From contig NZ_CP134880.1 of NCBI RefSeq assembly GCF_032102965.1, positions 1,674,001-1,738,000 of the forward strand: 64,000 bases of DNA, given 5' to 3'. Shown here one piece after another: positions 26,782 to 34,917 of this stretch. The position numbers were made by a program, and so were the translations under genes. This DNA comes from Demequina capsici (GTDB lineage: Bacteria; Actinomycetota; Actinomycetes; Actinomycetales; Demequinaceae). The notes under the pieces are model-generated. The model worked only from the letters and a program-made list of their open reading frames with translations. It did no database searches and was not told where the DNA came from. Positions within the stretch are counted from its first letter, which is position 1; each line of letters starts with the position of its first letter.

Positions 26782-27099
26782 GGGAAGCCTTTCGGGCTTG
26801 GTGCCGGACGCACGCAGGCGTGCGCTGTCTGTCCGTGGAGATCACGGCACCGGCAGTGGTGGCGAAGCGCGAAGGTGTCCGCGTTCGTTCGCCGAAGAGA
26901 GGATTTCTACGAGCCGCGCGGGTGTCTGGGGACTTGGCGCTGGCGAGAAGGAGAAGCAATCTGCGACGCATGCAGGGCCGATGGCGGCGGCTGCACGGGT
27001 GCAAGAGTATCAGACGCGCTCTTCGACGTCCGTAGCGGGGACGATGCGGCCGCGGCTGCAGCCGCGCTACAGCTGCGGCGGCGGCGACGCGGGCGACGG
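26782..27099. other. 318-bp spacer before the helicase, no gene supported
   Basis: Between the HAD gene end and the helicase start on the minus strand. Short frames exist on both strands but show no ribosome site plus plausible protein. It may be a long 5' leader of the helicase mRNA, as seen for cold-regulated helicases; this is inference. The left part of the HAD end (27050-27120) is GGC/GCG-rich and low complexity. Confidence 0.4.
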
Positions 27100-27660
27100 C
27101 TACAGCGGCGAGGGCGACGCGGGCGACCGCGACGCGCCGCGCACGAACTCCTCGATGTGGTCCAGGTGCTCGGGTTCGAGGCCGCGGTCGGGTCGCGGGC
27201 ACACCGTGAGCAGGCGTCCGCCCGGCCAGCGCTCGGGAGTGGGCAGCCCCGTGTCAGCGATCTCGTCGCGCCACCCGTCGATGAGGTCGTCGACCCAAAC
27301 GACCGCGTCATGGACGGCGACGGCCTCGCGCGCACGGTCCGCCTTCCACCAGCCTGCCTCCGCGAAGGCGCCGCCTCCATCACCCTCGAGGCAAGGCCAG
27401 TCCTGGCCGAGCCCGATGATCGGCCCGAGCAGCGTGGCAGCTCGGCTCCCCCAGGTCGTGCACCACATCGGCTGGACCCCAGGCAGGTCGGTGAGCACGG
27501 CCAGGCGCTCGATCATCGCGTCGGACCAGCGGATCTCGATGTCCCGAAGCACGGGGGCGATTCTAGACGTCGCGGCGGGCCAGTGCGCGAGCCGCTCACC
27601 CGGGGTGACGTACGGGAGCACCACGCCGTCGACGTCCATCAGGATCGCCACCTGCGTCAT
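27100..27660 (-). CDS. HAD-like protein
   Basis: 186 residues. N-terminal HAD motif I in ILMDVDGVVLPY; PMWCTTWGSRAATLL is a motif II-like Thr segment and AVVWVDDLIDGWRDE a motif IV-like acidic pair. Resembles the HAD domain family found in small actinobacterial and phage proteins; substrate unknown. ATG at 27660 preceded by GGAG. The C-terminus is Ser/Pro-rich low complexity. Confidence 0.75.
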   Translation of the reverse strand: MTQVAILMDVDGVVLPYVTPGERLAHWPAATSRIAPVLRDIEIRWSDAMIERLAVLTDLPGVQPMWCTTWGSRAATLLGPIIGLGQDWPCLEGDGGGAFAEAGWWKADRAREAVAVHDAVVWVDDLIDGWRDEIADTGLPTPERWPGGRLLTVCPRPDRGLEPEHLDHIEEFVRGASRSPASPSPL

Positions 27661-27830
27661 CGTGCCGCTCCGATCGTGAGGTGAGGCGGCAGACCGTAGC
27701 CTGGGCCCCACGTGTCAAAGGTCCTAGCCGAACGCGGCTACGCTCACACCCGCAACGCCGCGGCCGATGGGATCGACGATACGTGTGCACCCGGCGGGCC
27801 GCCAGGCCCCCGGCACATCGAGGAGACCCC

Positions 27831-28259
27831 ATGGACGCACCGACGCTCACCCCAGGCTCGCCGTTGGCGAAGCTGGGCCAGACTGCGTTCCAGTACGGCC
27901 ATTCGCTGGAGACGCTCACCGGCACGCCGTTGGAGCAGGTGCAGCGCACGGCACGACTGTCGGCTTGGCTCGTGTCGCAGGGCGTGTCCCCGCTGATCAT
28001 CTCCACGCCGTCGGCCGACCACGCGGTGAGCATGCGCACCGTGCTCACGGAGCACTGGATCGAGCCGCACGCGTGCTGGGTCGCCTCGCCGCCGGTGGGC
28101 ACGCCTGCGTTCCCGTCGAGCTGGGTGATCGTCGCGCTGGATCCCGACGACATCGATCGCACCCGGCCCCTGCCCGACGGCACCGAGCCGCACGTGATCT
28201 ACACCGCGAGCGGCATCCTGCGGGTGGTGCTGAACCACCCGATCCTGGGCCCGCGCTGA
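27831..28259 (+). CDS. Conserved-looking hypothetical protein (142 aa)
   Basis: Soluble protein starting MDAPTLTPGSPLAKLG after GAGGAGA. Contains LSAWLVSQGVSPLIISTPSA and DGTEPHVIYTASGILRVVLN. No motif recognised; normal codon use for the region. Divergent from the HAD gene and 155 bases upstream of the NmrA gene. Confidence 0.65.
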   Translation: MDAPTLTPGSPLAKLGQTAFQYGHSLETLTGTPLEQVQRTARLSAWLVSQGVSPLIISTPSADHAVSMRTVLTEHWIEPHACWVASPPVGTPAFPSSWVIVALDPDDIDRTRPLPDGTEPHVIYTASGILRVVLNHPILGPR

Positions 28260-28335
28260 CCCGTCGCCGAGGCCGCGCTGACCCGTCGCGCGCGTCGACC
28301 CGTCGTCGGCCTCTGCGGGAACTCCCTGCAAATCG

Positions 28336-28349
28336 GGGACCAAAGGGCG
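28336..28349. promoter_or_regulatory. Weak DosR-like half-site before the NmrA gene
   Basis: GGGACCAAAGGGCG keeps the GGGAC half of the DosR core but only 2 of 5 bases of the other half. A TACGAT -10-like box lies at 28374-28379. Listed only because two better sites occur in the window. Confidence 0.2.
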
Positions 28350-28414
28350 AGACACCTCACTTGGACACCTGCCTACGATCGAGTCATCCGAACCGATCAC
28401 AGGAGGTCACCGAC

Positions 28415-29353
28415 ATGGGCAAGCTCGTCATCTGCGGAGTGGACGGAAACTTCGGAGGCTACGCCGCCAGCGTCCTGCGGGAGCTGGTCCCTGCTGACAG
28501 GATCCGCGTCACGGCACCGACGCCCGACGCGCTCGCCGAGTACCAGGCCGCCGGCATCGAGACCGCGGTCACCAACTTCAACGATCCCGACGGACTGGTC
28601 GCCGCATTCACGGGCGCGGACAAGGTGCTGGTGATCTCGATGCCGTTCGTGGGCCCCAAGCGTCGGGCCGCGCACAAGAACGCCGTGGACGCCTGCATGG
28701 CGGCCGGTGTGCGCCAGGTGGTCTACACGTCGCTCGTGAACGCGACGGACCCCGAGAACCCCAGCATCGAGAAGATCGACCACGCGTGGACCGAGGCCTA
28801 CATCCAGGCCACCGATCTGGATTACGTGTTCCTGCGCAACTCGCAGTATGCGGAGGCGATGATCACCGCCTACCTCGGATCAGTGCCGATGGGCGCGATG
28901 GCGAACAACGCGGGCGAGGGCCTGATGGCCTTCATCTCCCGCAAGGACTGCGCCCGCGCCGCCGCGCATGTGCTGGCCAACCCGTATCTGCACCACCTGG
29001 CGCTCAACATCAATGGCGCCGAGGCGATGACGATGGCCCAGTTCTGCGGGTATGGCAACGCAGCGACCGGCAACGACATCCCGTTCCGCGAGCTGACGGA
29101 TGAGCAGCAGTACGAGGTGTTCGACGCGATGGGCGTGCCGCGCACCACGGACGGCGAGTTCAAGGACGGCTCCGAGGCACCGTTCTCCTCTGAGGGCATG
29201 GTGACGTTCGGCGAGGCGATCCGCATGGGCAAGATGGCAGTGCACTCGCTCGACTACACCGTGGTCACGGGCCGCAGGCCGATCACCGTGGCAGAGATGT
29301 TCGCGGACGCCGACAGCTTCCAGGTGGGCGCACGCCACTCGGTGGACGCGTAG
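28415..29353 (+). CDS. NmrA-type NAD(P)-binding oxidoreductase
   Basis: 312 residues, atypical short-chain dehydrogenase. Rossmann segment LVICGVDGNFGGYAASVL at the N-terminus (GxxGxxG-like), then KVLVISMPF, QVVYTSLVNA and LRNSQYAEAM as in NmrA/QOR2-like proteins. Members act as quinone reductases or redox sensors; substrate unknown. AGGAGGT stands 8 bases before the ATG. A strong terminator follows. Confidence 0.85.
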   Translation: MGKLVICGVDGNFGGYAASVLRELVPADRIRVTAPTPDALAEYQAAGIETAVTNFNDPDGLVAAFTGADKVLVISMPFVGPKRRAAHKNAVDACMAAGVRQVVYTSLVNATDPENPSIEKIDHAWTEAYIQATDLDYVFLRNSQYAEAMITAYLGSVPMGAMANNAGEGLMAFISRKDCARAAAHVLANPYLHHLALNINGAEAMTMAQFCGYGNAATGNDIPFRELTDEQQYEVFDAMGVPRTTDGEFKDGSEAPFSSEGMVTFGEAIRMGKMAVHSLDYTVVTGRRPITVAEMFADADSFQVGARHSVDA

Positions 29354-29389
29354 CCGCACCCGACAGCCCCACCCCACTGCCGCACCTTC

Positions 29390-29427
29390 GAAGGGCGCGC
29401 GCCGGCACAGCCCGGCGCGCGCCCTTC
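29390..29427 (+). terminator. Strong terminator after the NmrA gene
   Basis: Perfect 16-bp stem (GAAGGGCGCGCGCCGG with its complement) and a 6-base loop, followed by GCCGCCTCTT. Confidence 0.85.
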
Positions 29428-29464
29428 GCCGCCTCTTGACACCTGCACGTCCCGGCACGATCAT

Positions 29465-29490
29465 GAAATTCCCTCAAGTGCTGGATTTTC
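29465..29490. promoter_or_regulatory. Inverted repeat, probable operator of the TetR-GH2 unit
   Basis: GAAATTCC and GGATTTTC (7 of 8 pairs) separated by 10 bases, in an AT-rich patch 22 bases before the regulator ATG. A TTGACA occurs at 29436-29441. The position suits autoregulation by the TetR protein. Confidence 0.4.
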
Positions 29491-29511
29491 GATGGAGACG
29501 GGCGGGAGACC

Positions 29512-30153
29512 ATGAGCGCAGACGACGCGACGCGTCCGCTCCGTGCGCGCACCCGCGGCCCGTACAAGAGGTCCGCCGAGACCCGCGCGAGCATCCTCGC
29601 CGCCGCCACCGACGTCTTCACCGAGCTGGGCTACCGCGCAGGCTCCATGCGGGAGATCGCCCGCCGTTGCGGCGTGGACCAGTCGACCGTGCTGCACCAC
29701 TTCCCCGACAAGTCCGCCCTGCTGCTCGAGCTGATGACGGACCGCGACCGGCAGGCGGACGCCGTGCTGGCTGCGCAGCATGCCGACGCGCCCGAGCAGA
29801 TCCCGCAGGCGGCGCTCGCGCTCGCCCGGCACAACGCCGGCACACCGGGGATCATCGAGCTCTACACGCTGCTGGCCGCCGAGTCCGTGACCCCCGACCA
29901 TCCCCTCGGCGAATTCTTCCGCGCACGGATCGCGCGTGTCCGCGGCGCGTTCGAGGACTGGTTCACGCGCATGGCCGACGCAGGCCTGCTGCGCGACGGC
30001 GTGGACCCCGCCTTCGCCGCCGCCTCCTTCCTGGCCCTGTGGGAGGGCGCGCAGCTGCACTGGCTGATCGACCCCGACGGCGTCGACGTCGTCGCCCTGC
30101 TGGAGGATCACCTCCGCCTGCTCCTTCACGAAGACGTGCTCCCGAGCACCTGA
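29512..30153 (+). CDS. TetR-family regulator of the adjacent GH2 gene
   Basis: 213 residues. N-terminal HTH (about 28-70): ILAAATDVFTELGYRAGSMR then CGVDQSTVLHHFPDKSALLL. The C-terminal ligand domain (about 75-213) is of the type seen with sugar-related TetR proteins. 21 bases separate it from the GH2 gene, so the two form an operon and the ligand is probably linked to the GH2 substrate (inference). Confidence 0.9.
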   Translation: MSADDATRPLRARTRGPYKRSAETRASILAAATDVFTELGYRAGSMREIARRCGVDQSTVLHHFPDKSALLLELMTDRDRQADAVLAAQHADAPEQIPQAALALARHNAGTPGIIELYTLLAAESVTPDHPLGEFFRARIARVRGAFEDWFTRMADAGLLRDGVDPAFAAASFLALWEGAQLHWLIDPDGVDVVALLEDHLRLLLHEDVLPST

Positions 30154-30174
30154 GAGACAAGAAGGCACTACCTC

Positions 30175-32586
30175 ATGGCACGCATCCCCCTCAACGACGA
30201 GTGGACGTACCGACACCCGACGGGGCCGTTCGCAAGCATCGCCGGCGGACCCGAGACGCTGGGGACCGTGCGTCTGCCGCACGACGCCCTTCGCGACGAG
30301 GTCCGCTCGCCCGACGTGCCCTCCAAGGGCGCCAGCGCCTACCACCCCGCCGGCGCGTACACCTACGAGCGCACGCTGGACGTGCCCGCCGAGTGGGAGG
30401 GCAGGACGGTCCAGCTCGAGGTGCAGGGTGCGTTCCGACGCGCGCAGGTGTTGCTCAACAACGAGCTGGCGGGCATCAGGGCCGACGGATACGCGAGGTT
30501 CTTCGTGGACCTCACCCCGTACCTCGCGTACGGCACGGCGAACGCGCTGCGCATCGAGGTGCGCTCGGGCGAGGACTCCCGCTGGTACTCGGGCGCCGGC
30601 CTGCACCGGCCGGTGCTCCTGCACGTGGACCAGCCGGTGCGGGTCGTCACCGACGGCATCGCGGTCGTGACGGAGCGGGTCGAGCAGGACCAGGCCGTCG
30701 TCTCAGTCGCCACATCCGTCGTCAACGACACCCGGGCGACGCGCACCGTCCGCGTGAAGACGACGGTGACCGACGCGTCGGGCGCGCAGGTGGAGGGCGA
30801 CTCCACGCCGCTCACCTTGGCTCCCGGAGAGACGTCCCTGGTACGGCAGCACCTGTACATCGCGGACCCGGCGCTGTGGGGGCCCGACAGCCCCACCCTG
30901 TACACCGCGTCGGTCGCACTCGATGACGAGCCGCCGGTGGTGACGACGTTCGGCATCCGCACCCTCACCGTGGACCCGCGGAGGGGGCTCAGGATCAACG
31001 GCGAGGAGGTGCTGCTGCGCGGCGCCTGCATCCACCACGACAACGGCCCGCTGGGTGCCGCAGGGATCGGCCGTGCCGAGGAGCGGCGCATCGAGCTGCT
31101 GAAGGAGGCCGGGTTCAACGCGATCCGCGCCGCGCACAACCCCGTCTCCCCCGCCATGCTCGACGCCTGCGACCGCGTCGGCATGCTGGTGATGGACGAG
31201 GCCTTCGACATGTGGACGCGGTTCAAGACGCCGTACGACTACGCCGCGGACTTCCCCGTGTGGTGGGAGGCGGACATCGAGGCGCTGGTCACGAAGGACC
31301 GGAACCACCCGTCGGTGATCATGTACTCGATCGGCAACGAGATCGTGGAGACGGGCACGCCGCACGGCGCACGCTGGGCCAGGCGGCTGGCTGAGAAGGT
31401 GCGGTCGATCGACCCGACGCGGCCCGTCACCAACGGCGTCAACGCCCTGCTGGCGGTGATCGACGAGATGCCGCAGATCATCGAGGCGCTGGGCGGCCTG
31501 AACGCGCTGATGGCCGACGAGAGCGCCTTCGCGAAGGTGTCGAGCACGGAGAACGCGACCGTGCGGATCGAGGAGTCGTCGTCCGTGCTGGACGTGCTGG
31601 GACTCAACTACGCCGAGTCGCGTTATGCCGCGGACCGCGAGCTCTTCCCGCACCGCGTGCTGGTGGGGTCGGAGACTTTCGGCGGCGAGATCGGGCGCCT
31701 GTGGCCGATGGTGATGGCCAGCCCGAACGTGATCGGCGACTTCACGTGGACCGGCTGGGACTACCTAGGCGAGGTGGGCATCGGCTCGACGATATACGCG
31801 GGCGACGACAAGGCGTCGGGCCAGCTGGAGCGCGAGTTCCCGTACCTCACGGCCTGGTGCGGCGACATCGACATCACCGGTCATCGCCGCCCGCTGTCCT
31901 ACTACCGGGAGATCGTCTTCGGTCTGCGAACCGAGCCGTACATCGCCGTGCTGCGCCCCGAGTTCCATGGGCGCGAGATCGTCAACCCGTCGATGTGGGC
32001 GTGGAGCGACTCCGTGTCCTCGTGGACGTGGCACGGCTACGAGGGCAAGCCGGTGACCGTGGAGGTCTATGCGGACGCCGACACGGTGTCGCTGGAGCTC
32101 GACGGCACGGAGATCGCACGCGGAGCCGTCGGTGAGAGGAAGCCGATGCTGGCCGTCCTGGAGACGACATACCAGCCTGGCTCGCTCGTGGCCGTAGCGT
32201 TCCGGGACGGCGTGGAGGTCGGGAGGACGACGCTCACGACGGCTTCCGCCCCGAGGCTCACCGCGTCCGTGGACCGGGCCGAGCTGTCGGACTCGGACGA
32301 CGAGCTGGCGTACGTGGCGATCGAGCTGCGGGACGCCTCCGGCGTCCTTGCCGCTGACTCGGTGGCGTCCGTGACCGTGACCGTCGAGGGTGCGGCGGTG
32401 CTGGCTGGCATGTGCTCGGCGAACCCGTGCACGCAGGAGCGTTTCGACGCCTCCACGTGGACGACGTTCGACGGCCGTGCGCTGGCCGTTCTCCGTCCTG
32501 CCGGCACGGGCTCGGCGAAGGTGACCGTGACGGCGGATGGACACGAGGACGTGGTGCTGGACCTTACGGTGGCTTCGGTCGGCTGA
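30175..32586 (+). CDS. Glycoside hydrolase family 2 protein (beta-galactosidase/glucuronidase-like)
   Basis: 803 residues, no signal peptide, so cytosolic. Domain order: sugar-binding jelly roll (1-180), Ig-like (180-280), TIM barrel (280-590), then C-terminal beta domains. Acid/base Glu389 in MYSIGNEIVE and nucleophile Glu500 in VLVGSETFGG match GH2. RGACIHHDNGPLGAA and IRAAHNPVSP are the barrel entry motifs. Exact sugar specificity cannot be set. Downstream of its TetR regulator. Confidence 0.92.
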   Translation: MARIPLNDEWTYRHPTGPFASIAGGPETLGTVRLPHDALRDEVRSPDVPSKGASAYHPAGAYTYERTLDVPAEWEGRTVQLEVQGAFRRAQVLLNNELAGIRADGYARFFVDLTPYLAYGTANALRIEVRSGEDSRWYSGAGLHRPVLLHVDQPVRVVTDGIAVVTERVEQDQAVVSVATSVVNDTRATRTVRVKTTVTDASGAQVEGDSTPLTLAPGETSLVRQHLYIADPALWGPDSPTLYTASVALDDEPPVVTTFGIRTLTVDPRRGLRINGEEVLLRGACIHHDNGPLGAAGIGRAEERRIELLKEAGFNAIRAAHNPVSPAMLDACDRVGMLVMDEAFDMWTRFKTPYDYAADFPVWWEADIEALVTKDRNHPSVIMYSIGNEIVETGTPHGARWARRLAEKVRSIDPTRPVTNGVNALLAVIDEMPQIIEALGGLNALMADESAFAKVSSTENATVRIEESSSVLDVLGLNYAESRYAADRELFPHRVLVGSETFGGEIGRLWPMVMASPNVIGDFTWTGWDYLGEVGIGSTIYAGDDKASGQLEREFPYLTAWCGDIDITGHRRPLSYYREIVFGLRTEPYIAVLRPEFHGREIVNPSMWAWSDSVSSWTWHGYEGKPVTVEVYADADTVSLELDGTEIARGAVGERKPMLAVLETTYQPGSLVAVAFRDGVEVGRTTLTTASAPRLTASVDRAELSDSDDELAYVAIELRDASGVLAADSVASVTVTVEGAAVLAGMCSANPCTQERFDASTWTTFDGRALAVLRPAGTGSAKVTVTADGHEDVVLDLTVASVG

Positions 32587-32625
32587 CGGCGTGGCTTCGG
32601 TCGGCTGACTGCCGCCCGGCGCGAT

Positions 32626-32631
32626 TAGCCT
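32626..32631 (+). promoter_or_regulatory. -10 box TAGCCT of the VOC gene
   Basis: TAGCCT, 6 bases before the ATG at 32638; no ribosome site. Predicted leaderless promoter. Confidence 0.55.
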
Positions 32632-32637
32632 GAAGCC

Positions 32638-32997
32638 ATGGCGGTCACCGGAATCGGCGGGCTCTTCTTCCGCAGTCATGACCCTGAAGGGCGTGCGGCC
32701 TGGTATCGGGAGCATCTGGGCATCGATGCGGGCGCCGAAGGCTCGGACGCGGTGTGGCAGCAGGAGGCGGGCATGACCGTCTTCGCGCCGTTCAGCCCTG
32801 ACAGCCCGTACTTCGACGCGGACCAGCCGTTCATGCTCAACCTCCGTGTGACCGGACTGGACGCGATGCTCGCCCACTTCGACGGCGCCGGCATCGCCGT
32901 GGAGCGGCAGCCGGACTGGGAGACCGAGTACGGGCGCTTCGTGCGCATCCACGACCCCGAGGGGCTGCCGATCGAGCTGTGGGAGATGCCGAAGTAG
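32638..32997 (+). CDS. VOC-family (glyoxalase/bleomycin-resistance-like) protein
   Basis: 119 residues with one betaalphabetabetabeta module pair: GIGGLFFRSHDPEGRAAWYR at the start, LNLRVTGLDAMLAHFDGAGI, and FVRIHDPEGLPIELWEMP at the end with the metal-ligand Glu. Function in metal-dependent lyase, dioxygenase or resistance cannot be chosen. Confidence 0.88.
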   Translation: MAVTGIGGLFFRSHDPEGRAAWYREHLGIDAGAEGSDAVWQQEAGMTVFAPFSPDSPYFDADQPFMLNLRVTGLDAMLAHFDGAGIAVERQPDWETEYGRFVRIHDPEGLPIELWEMPK

Positions 32998-33307
32998 GAG
33001 CTGAGCCAGCGCGACGAGCGAGCACCCGCCCTTCTGGGGGGTGACTCAGACGGCGTTGCCGACTAAGCGGTAATCCACCCCCACCGCTGAGCACGCATCG
33101 AGGGCCGGCGGGGCCGGGCGCGGCGCAGCCTGCGCCGCAGGCGCGCCCCGCCCCGGTACGGCACCTGCGAACTCCTGCCACCCGAGCGGGCAAGTGTCCG
33201 GCGAACCCGGAACCGCCCCGAAGCCAGCCGCTATCGAATGGCCGGAGGGGTCTGGATGGCATGACGAGTTACGTCGCAGATTCGACTGAAGAGCGCGCTC
33301 CGCGCGC
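32998..33307. other. 310-bp spacer at the left edge of the low-GC island
   Basis: No supported gene. Contains a small hairpin (AGCGGT/ACCGCT, 33066-33088) and the strong GC hairpin at 33107-33152. Base composition drops after about 33230. Confidence 0.5.
33107..33152. terminator. GC-rich hairpin at the island edge
   Basis: Outer arms GGCGGGGC/GCCCCGCC and inner arms GCGGCGCA/TGCGCCGC with a 3-base loop. Placed between the VOC gene end and the end of the leftward island genes, so it could end transcription from both sides. Confidence 0.45.
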
Positions 33308-33706
33308 CTAGAACGGAAGGTCGCCGTCGTCGATAGCCAACGGAATCGCTCCAAGCGCTTCGGCAACAACGGCGTCAACATCGAGCGCGTTTCTCCGTGC
33401 CGCAACGAAGAGATCCTCAATGAGCGCGCTAAGACGGTTCGCGTGCACCAACTCGCGATCCCACGACGATTCGTTCTCCACCAGGCTGGTCACGGCGGAG
33501 TCAACCACTACACCGCCGAAGTTCAACAGCCGAATCTCGAAGGGTTGGATGCCATCGTTGTCCTTGCTGCGAACCACGACAGTCGCGGTCCCGAGAGAGC
33601 ATTCGTACGACGTATTGCTCGTCGCATCCCAACTGACCCTCTTAGCCTTGGTCGCTTCAAGCAAGCGTGCCGCGAGAGTCTCCAGCGGGTTCACTTCATC
33701 GGCCAC
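33308..33706 (-). CDS. Island hypothetical protein (132 aa)
   Basis: Soluble, acidic. From GTG 33706 (GGAGG 8 bases upstream): VADEVNPLETLAARLLEATK, later YECSLGTATVVVRSKDNDG and a C-terminal ALGAIPLAIDDGDLPF. Begins inside the 3' end of the upstream membrane-protein gene (11-base overlap), so the two are coupled. Lower GC than flanking genes. Not recognised. Confidence 0.6.
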   Translation of the reverse strand: MADEVNPLETLAARLLEATKAKRVSWDATSNTSYECSLGTATVVVRSKDNDGIQPFEIRLLNFGGVVVDSAVTSLVENESSWDRELVHANRLSALIEDLFVAARRNALDVDAVVAEALGAIPLAIDDGDLPF

Positions 33707-34253
33707 GGCCACCGCCTCCAATCTTGATCTTCATAGGCCAGTACAACTCGCGCAGGTCTTCACGGGCACCGCGATCAGGCACCGTGAGGTCGAGTGGCGG
33801 CTTCACCCGAAGCTCGCCGTTCGCCTGCCGGACGATACTGCAGACCGTACCAATGTGGCCTTCGGCAGAAGCCGTGATGGTTGCAAGCGTTGCCTTGTGA
33901 CGCCGCTTGATCTTCTCTGCTGCTTCACGAGCCGAAAGTGCCGCGCGCCGGACGTCGTCGGAAGGAATACTCGTCACCACCCGCATCCCGACCAGTTCGA
34001 ACGCTCGTCGGTCCCACTGCAAGAGGGCCACGCGCGCTGCCTGAGGCTCATCGTTTGCAACGGCCCTGTCGAGTTCCGCCTGCAATTCAAGCAACTCGGA
34101 ATACTGTGCAAGGACTGCATACTCGGCAAGCCGGGAAGTCGTGTACTCCGTCGCCCTACGCGTTGCCAGCACAACCCGTCCAGTGCGCCATATCTGGAAG
34201 ATGGCAATCGCCAGCCCTAACAGCGATGCGTAGGCGGCAGTAGTCTCGATCAA
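33696..34253 (-). CDS. Island membrane-anchored protein (185 aa)
   Basis: The TTG start at 34253 follows GAGGGGGG. N-terminal TM helix (AAYASLLGLAIAIFQIW), then a mostly helical, charged cytosolic part (SELLELQAELDRAVANDEPQ; REAAEKIKRRHKATLATI). Earlier in-frame ATGs lack a ribosome site. Coupled to the 132-aa gene. Unknown function; the single-TM plus helical layout is seen in sensor or scaffold proteins, but nothing more can be said. Confidence 0.6.
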   Translation of the reverse strand: MIETTAAYASLLGLAIAIFQIWRTGRVVLATRRATEYTTSRLAEYAVLAQYSELLELQAELDRAVANDEPQAARVALLQWDRRAFELVGMRVVTSIPSDDVRRAALSAREAAEKIKRRHKATLATITASAEGHIGTVCSIVRQANGELRVKPPLDLTVPDRGAREDLRELYWPMKIKIGGGGRGR

Positions 34254-34380
34254 CGCGACCCCCCTCGCAAAACCAGGCTGTCCTCTCGCATGAGTACAAC
34301 TTAGCGAATCGGCACCCGACCCGATGCGGCTGGATTGGCAACTAGCGGAATTCGCCAGGCCCTTCGGCACGGGAAACGAA

Positions 34381-34629
34381 TTAGGAAGCCATGCTGAGTG
34401 CGTAGCCAAACATCATCAGTATGAGTAGACCAATCGCTACAACCGCCAATGCCGCAACAATCCGACCGACGCCGCGCAGCGAGCCGCGCGTTTGGTCGCT
34501 CGTGTTCGCGACCGACGGCACTGGCTCAGCTGACTTCGTGTGGTCGGTCCAATTCGCGCCGTCCCACCAGCGGCTAGTGGAAGGGTCGTTCGGATCGTTA
34601 TACCAGCCCGCTTCGGGTGATTGTGACAC
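34381..34629 (-). CDS. DUF2510 single-TM protein (82 aa)
   Basis: The GTG at 34629 follows AGGGAG. DUF2510 motif AGWYNDPNDPSTSRWWDGANW at the N-terminus, a Ser/Thr linker, then a C-terminal TM helix (IVAALAVVAIGLLILMMFGY). DUF2510 marks small actinobacterial membrane proteins of unknown role. Upstream of the membrane-protein pair, same direction, with a 127-bp gap. Confidence 0.8.
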   Translation of the reverse strand: MSQSPEAGWYNDPNDPSTSRWWDGANWTDHTKSAEPVPSVANTSDQTRGSLRGVGRIVAALAVVAIGLLILMMFGYALSMAS

Positions 34630-34736
34630 TTGTGGCTCCCTCATTCGTGACGTGGTTCGTAGCGTCACCCTAGCCCGCATTAGTCCTTCACATGCGGCCT
34701 GCGGCCTGCAGGTACACATTCACCCGCACGGGCGAT

Positions 34737-34788
34737 GGGTCTGCCACGAGTTCCGTTGACTCTCGTCAACGGAACTCGTGGCAGACCC
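34737..34788. repeat. Perfect inverted repeat, 24-bp arms, 4-bp loop
   Basis: Left arm 34737-34760 begins GGGTCTGCCACGAG, loop TCTC 34761-34764, right arm 34765-34788 ends CTCGTGGCAGACCC; all 24 pairs match. Lies between two divergent genes, so it is not at the end of either. Could be a relic terminator, a mobile-element scar or a structured RNA. Confidence 0.95.
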
Positions 34789-34885
34789 GTATGTGACCAG
34801 CCGATCGATCGCGTCTTCCGTTGCTCGTGCACGGCAGGGGCGCCAGCCGGGTCGCCCCAGACTCAAGTGCAACACTTCAGGTTCC

Positions 34886-34891
34886 GATAAT
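34886..34891 (+). promoter_or_regulatory. -10 box GATAAT before the HsdR-N nuclease gene
   Basis: GATAAT 26 bases before the ATG at 34918, followed by an AAGGGGG ribosome site. No clear -35. AT content is above the window norm. Confidence 0.4.
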
Positions 34892-34917
34892 GTCTGAGCA
34901 ACCGAAGGGGGCGAACG

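Noticed and set aside
24895..27684. Open plus-strand frame of about 930 codons
   Set aside because: It is the complement of the DEAD-box helicase and HAD genes, an effect of high GC in third positions.
28336..28349. Third DosR site before the NmrA gene
   Set aside because: Only one half matches; listed as a weak feature and not counted as support.
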